A DNA stretch of 23,032 bases from contig CAYZMP010000027.1 in the NCBI GenBank assembly GCA_964479585.1, positions 1 through 23,032 of the forward strand, in the 5' to 3' direction. Shown here in pieces: positions 21,858 to 23,032 of this stretch. The translations under genes and the position numbers were made by a program. Positions within the stretch are counted from its first letter, which is position 1. Each line of letters begins with the position of its first letter. The notes beneath the pieces were generated by a model. The model saw only the letters and a list, made by a program, of their open reading frames with translations, ran no database searches and was not told the origin of the DNA. Source of the stretch: UBA6182 sp964479585 (GTDB taxonomy: Bacteria; Bacillota_I; Bacilli_A; Erysipelotrichales; Erysipelotrichaceae).

Positions 21858-23019
21858 ACTTATAAATGGATTTTGCATATTCACTTGGAGTAATACCAAA
21901 TCGCTTTTTAAAGGTACGAGAGAAATAATGGATGGAAGTAAAGCTTAGGATATCGCTTACTTCTGATAAAGTGTATTTGTTTTCTTTAATAAGCAATTTA
22001 CTTTGTGCGAGTTTCTTTTCGTTAATGTAATGCTTAGGCGCTACATCTAAGTTCTTTTTAAAGAGTGCTTGAAGTGTCGATCGACTAATGGCGTATTTTT
22101 GACAAATACCTTCAACAGTTAATGCTTCGTGTAAGTTCTCATGAATATAAACAATGATTTCGTTGAGCATTTCATCTTCAAAACGTTGTTGCGTAGGTGT
22201 CGTTAAAGATTGAGCTTCAACCTGATCGTATTGATAAAGTTGCAACACTAGCTCTTTAATGTAATTGAGCAAAAGTTGCTCATTAATTGCACTATCGTTT
22301 GTGGTAACTTTCATTATTTTTTGCATAATCGGATACAAATGTCGGTGAATATGAAATTTCCGATTAATAATGGTGGCATATTCTTTTGGATTCATTTCAA
22401 ACATAATGGTCAAGTAAGAACATACACGATCATTATCAATGAATTGATTATGAAATTGATTTGGTCCATACAAAAGCATATCTTTATCATTTAATACATG
22501 GGTAGTTCCGTTTATCGTTGTTTTTAATTGTCCTGTATCGACATACGTCAACTCCCAATAGCTATGTTTTTCCCCACTAAAGAAATACGGTGAACCTTTT
22601 ACTTGATAATAATAGGCATACACTTGTTTAATATCAAAAGAAGGTGTAATTTTTGGTATTTTAATCTCATTATCAAGCTGAACAACAGTTCTTTTCGTGT
22701 TAGGTTCGGTATAAATTTCTAATGTGCTTGATTTTGTCAGTGATACAAAGTTGAACAAGATTTTTTTATTTAACTTAACAACACGATGAACAACATAAAA
22801 ATCAACATTTTTTTGATCTTCTTCATTAGCTAATGAAAGCATTACTATGCCTTTGGTGCATTTAATATAAACAGGTTTGTTGTATTGATAAAAGCGATTG
22901 ATGCTTTGATGGCGAATATTTTTAGAACTTACATTTAATGTAGAAATTGTATCATCTGTTAGTTCATTAAATATTTGGTAGTATTTTGTTATTCTTGCAG
23001 ATGTAGTCTTATTAAACAT
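21856..23019 (-). CDS. AraC-family transcriptional regulator
   Basis: A 387-residue regulator. The C-terminal 100 residues form the double helix-turn-helix of AraC/XylS proteins: TVEGICQKYAISRSTLQALFKKN and TLSEVSDILSFTSIHYFSRTFKKRFGITPSEYAKS. In front is a cupin-like sensor domain (SGEKHSYWELTYVDTGQLK, with the HxxxW/E pattern, then LLYGPNQFHNQ, about 150-250). The first ~135 residues form an extra segment that I cannot assign. It converges on the amino-sugar operon and its promoter lies beyond the right edge, so it may act on this operon, on a divergent neighbour outside, or both. AAAGGAG at the window edge is its ribosome site. Confidence 0.92.
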   Translation of the reverse strand: MFNKTTSARITKYYQIFNELTDDTISTLNVSSKNIRHQSINRFYQYNKPVYIKCTKGIVMLSLANEEDQKNVDFYVVHRVVKLNKKILFNFVSLTKSSTLEIYTEPNTKRTVVQLDNEIKIPKITPSFDIKQVYAYYYQVKGSPYFFSGEKHSYWELTYVDTGQLKTTINGTTHVLNDKDMLLYGPNQFHNQFIDNDRVCSYLTIMFEMNPKEYATIINRKFHIHRHLYPIMQKIMKVTTNDSAINEQLLLNYIKELVLQLYQYDQVEAQSLTTPTQQRFEDEMLNEIIVYIHENLHEALTVEGICQKYAISRSTLQALFKKNLDVAPKHYINEKKLAQSKLLIKENKYTLSEVSDILSFTSIHYFSRTFKKRFGITPSEYAKSIYK

Positions 23020-23032
23020 GATGTTCTCCTTT

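Noticed and set aside
1..23032. UGA read as Trp (mycoplasma code)
   Set aside because: TGA is used as a true stop in several genes (for example the lipoprotein chain) and Trp is TGG throughout.

Overview
The window is AT-rich, gene-dense DNA from a low-GC Gram-positive-type bacterium (Bacillota). Evidence for this: strong AGGAGG-type ribosome sites, TATAAT boxes often preceded by TG, T-tailed hairpin terminators, many lipobox lipoproteins, a possible CcpA (cre) site, and a YodB-type HxlR regulator with its matching operator. Trp is written TGG and TGA is used as a stop, so the code is the standard one. The gene mix (TRAP sugar-acid uptake, an aga-type PTS operon carrying yajC) fits Erysipelotrichia or Izemoplasmatales-like lineages; that placement is a guess. 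No rRNA, tRNA, CRISPR or insertion sequence was recognised.

Region 1 (1-7353) is one catabolic operon. A MurR/RpiR regulator is followed by a TRAP transporter (small permease, large permease, lipoprotein receptor), a 2-hydroxyacid dehydrogenase, a KDPG/KHG-type aldolase, an RraA/HMG-aldolase-family protein and a PfkB kinase resembling KDG kinase. Together they suggest uptake of a sugar acid or related carboxylate, conversion to 2-keto-3-deoxy intermediates, phosphorylation, and cleavage to pyruvate plus a C3 unit. The 290-bp leader holds three copies of a TGTAGTAA-type motif and a possible cre site over the -10 box.

Region 2 (7414-13748) is housekeeping and stress genes. A nitroreductase and a transaldolase lie on the plus strand. 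A Ca2+-type P-ATPase, a WrbA-like quinone reductase, a YodB-like HxlR redox regulator, a membrane-anchored staphylococcal-nuclease-like protein and a GNAT acetyltransferase lie on the minus strand. Two of these (HxlR, nuclease) have an extended -10 box exactly 6 nt before the ATG and no ribosome site, so they are probably read from leaderless mRNAs.

Region 3 (13810-17945) is the most unusual part. A promoter is followed by about 130 nt of untranslated leader that folds into two strong hairpins. Then come five lipoprotein genes in a row, each overlapping the next by 4 bp (ATGA, ATGA, ATGA, GTGA). Four carry copies of one small repeated domain, one is an FMN-binding protein with a covalent-flavin motif, and the last ends in a type I phosphodiesterase/alkaline-phosphatase-fold domain. 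This looks like an exported flavoprotein/redox or nucleotide-processing complex under possible RNA-based control.

Region 4 (17974-23019) has a small four-helix membrane protein on the minus strand, then an amino-sugar operon on the plus strand: agaS, a mannose-family PTS IIA, yajC and the non-catalytic tagatose-bisphosphate aldolase subunit. It ends against a convergent AraC-family regulator. The PTS IIB/IIC/IID and the catalytic aldolase subunit are not in the window.
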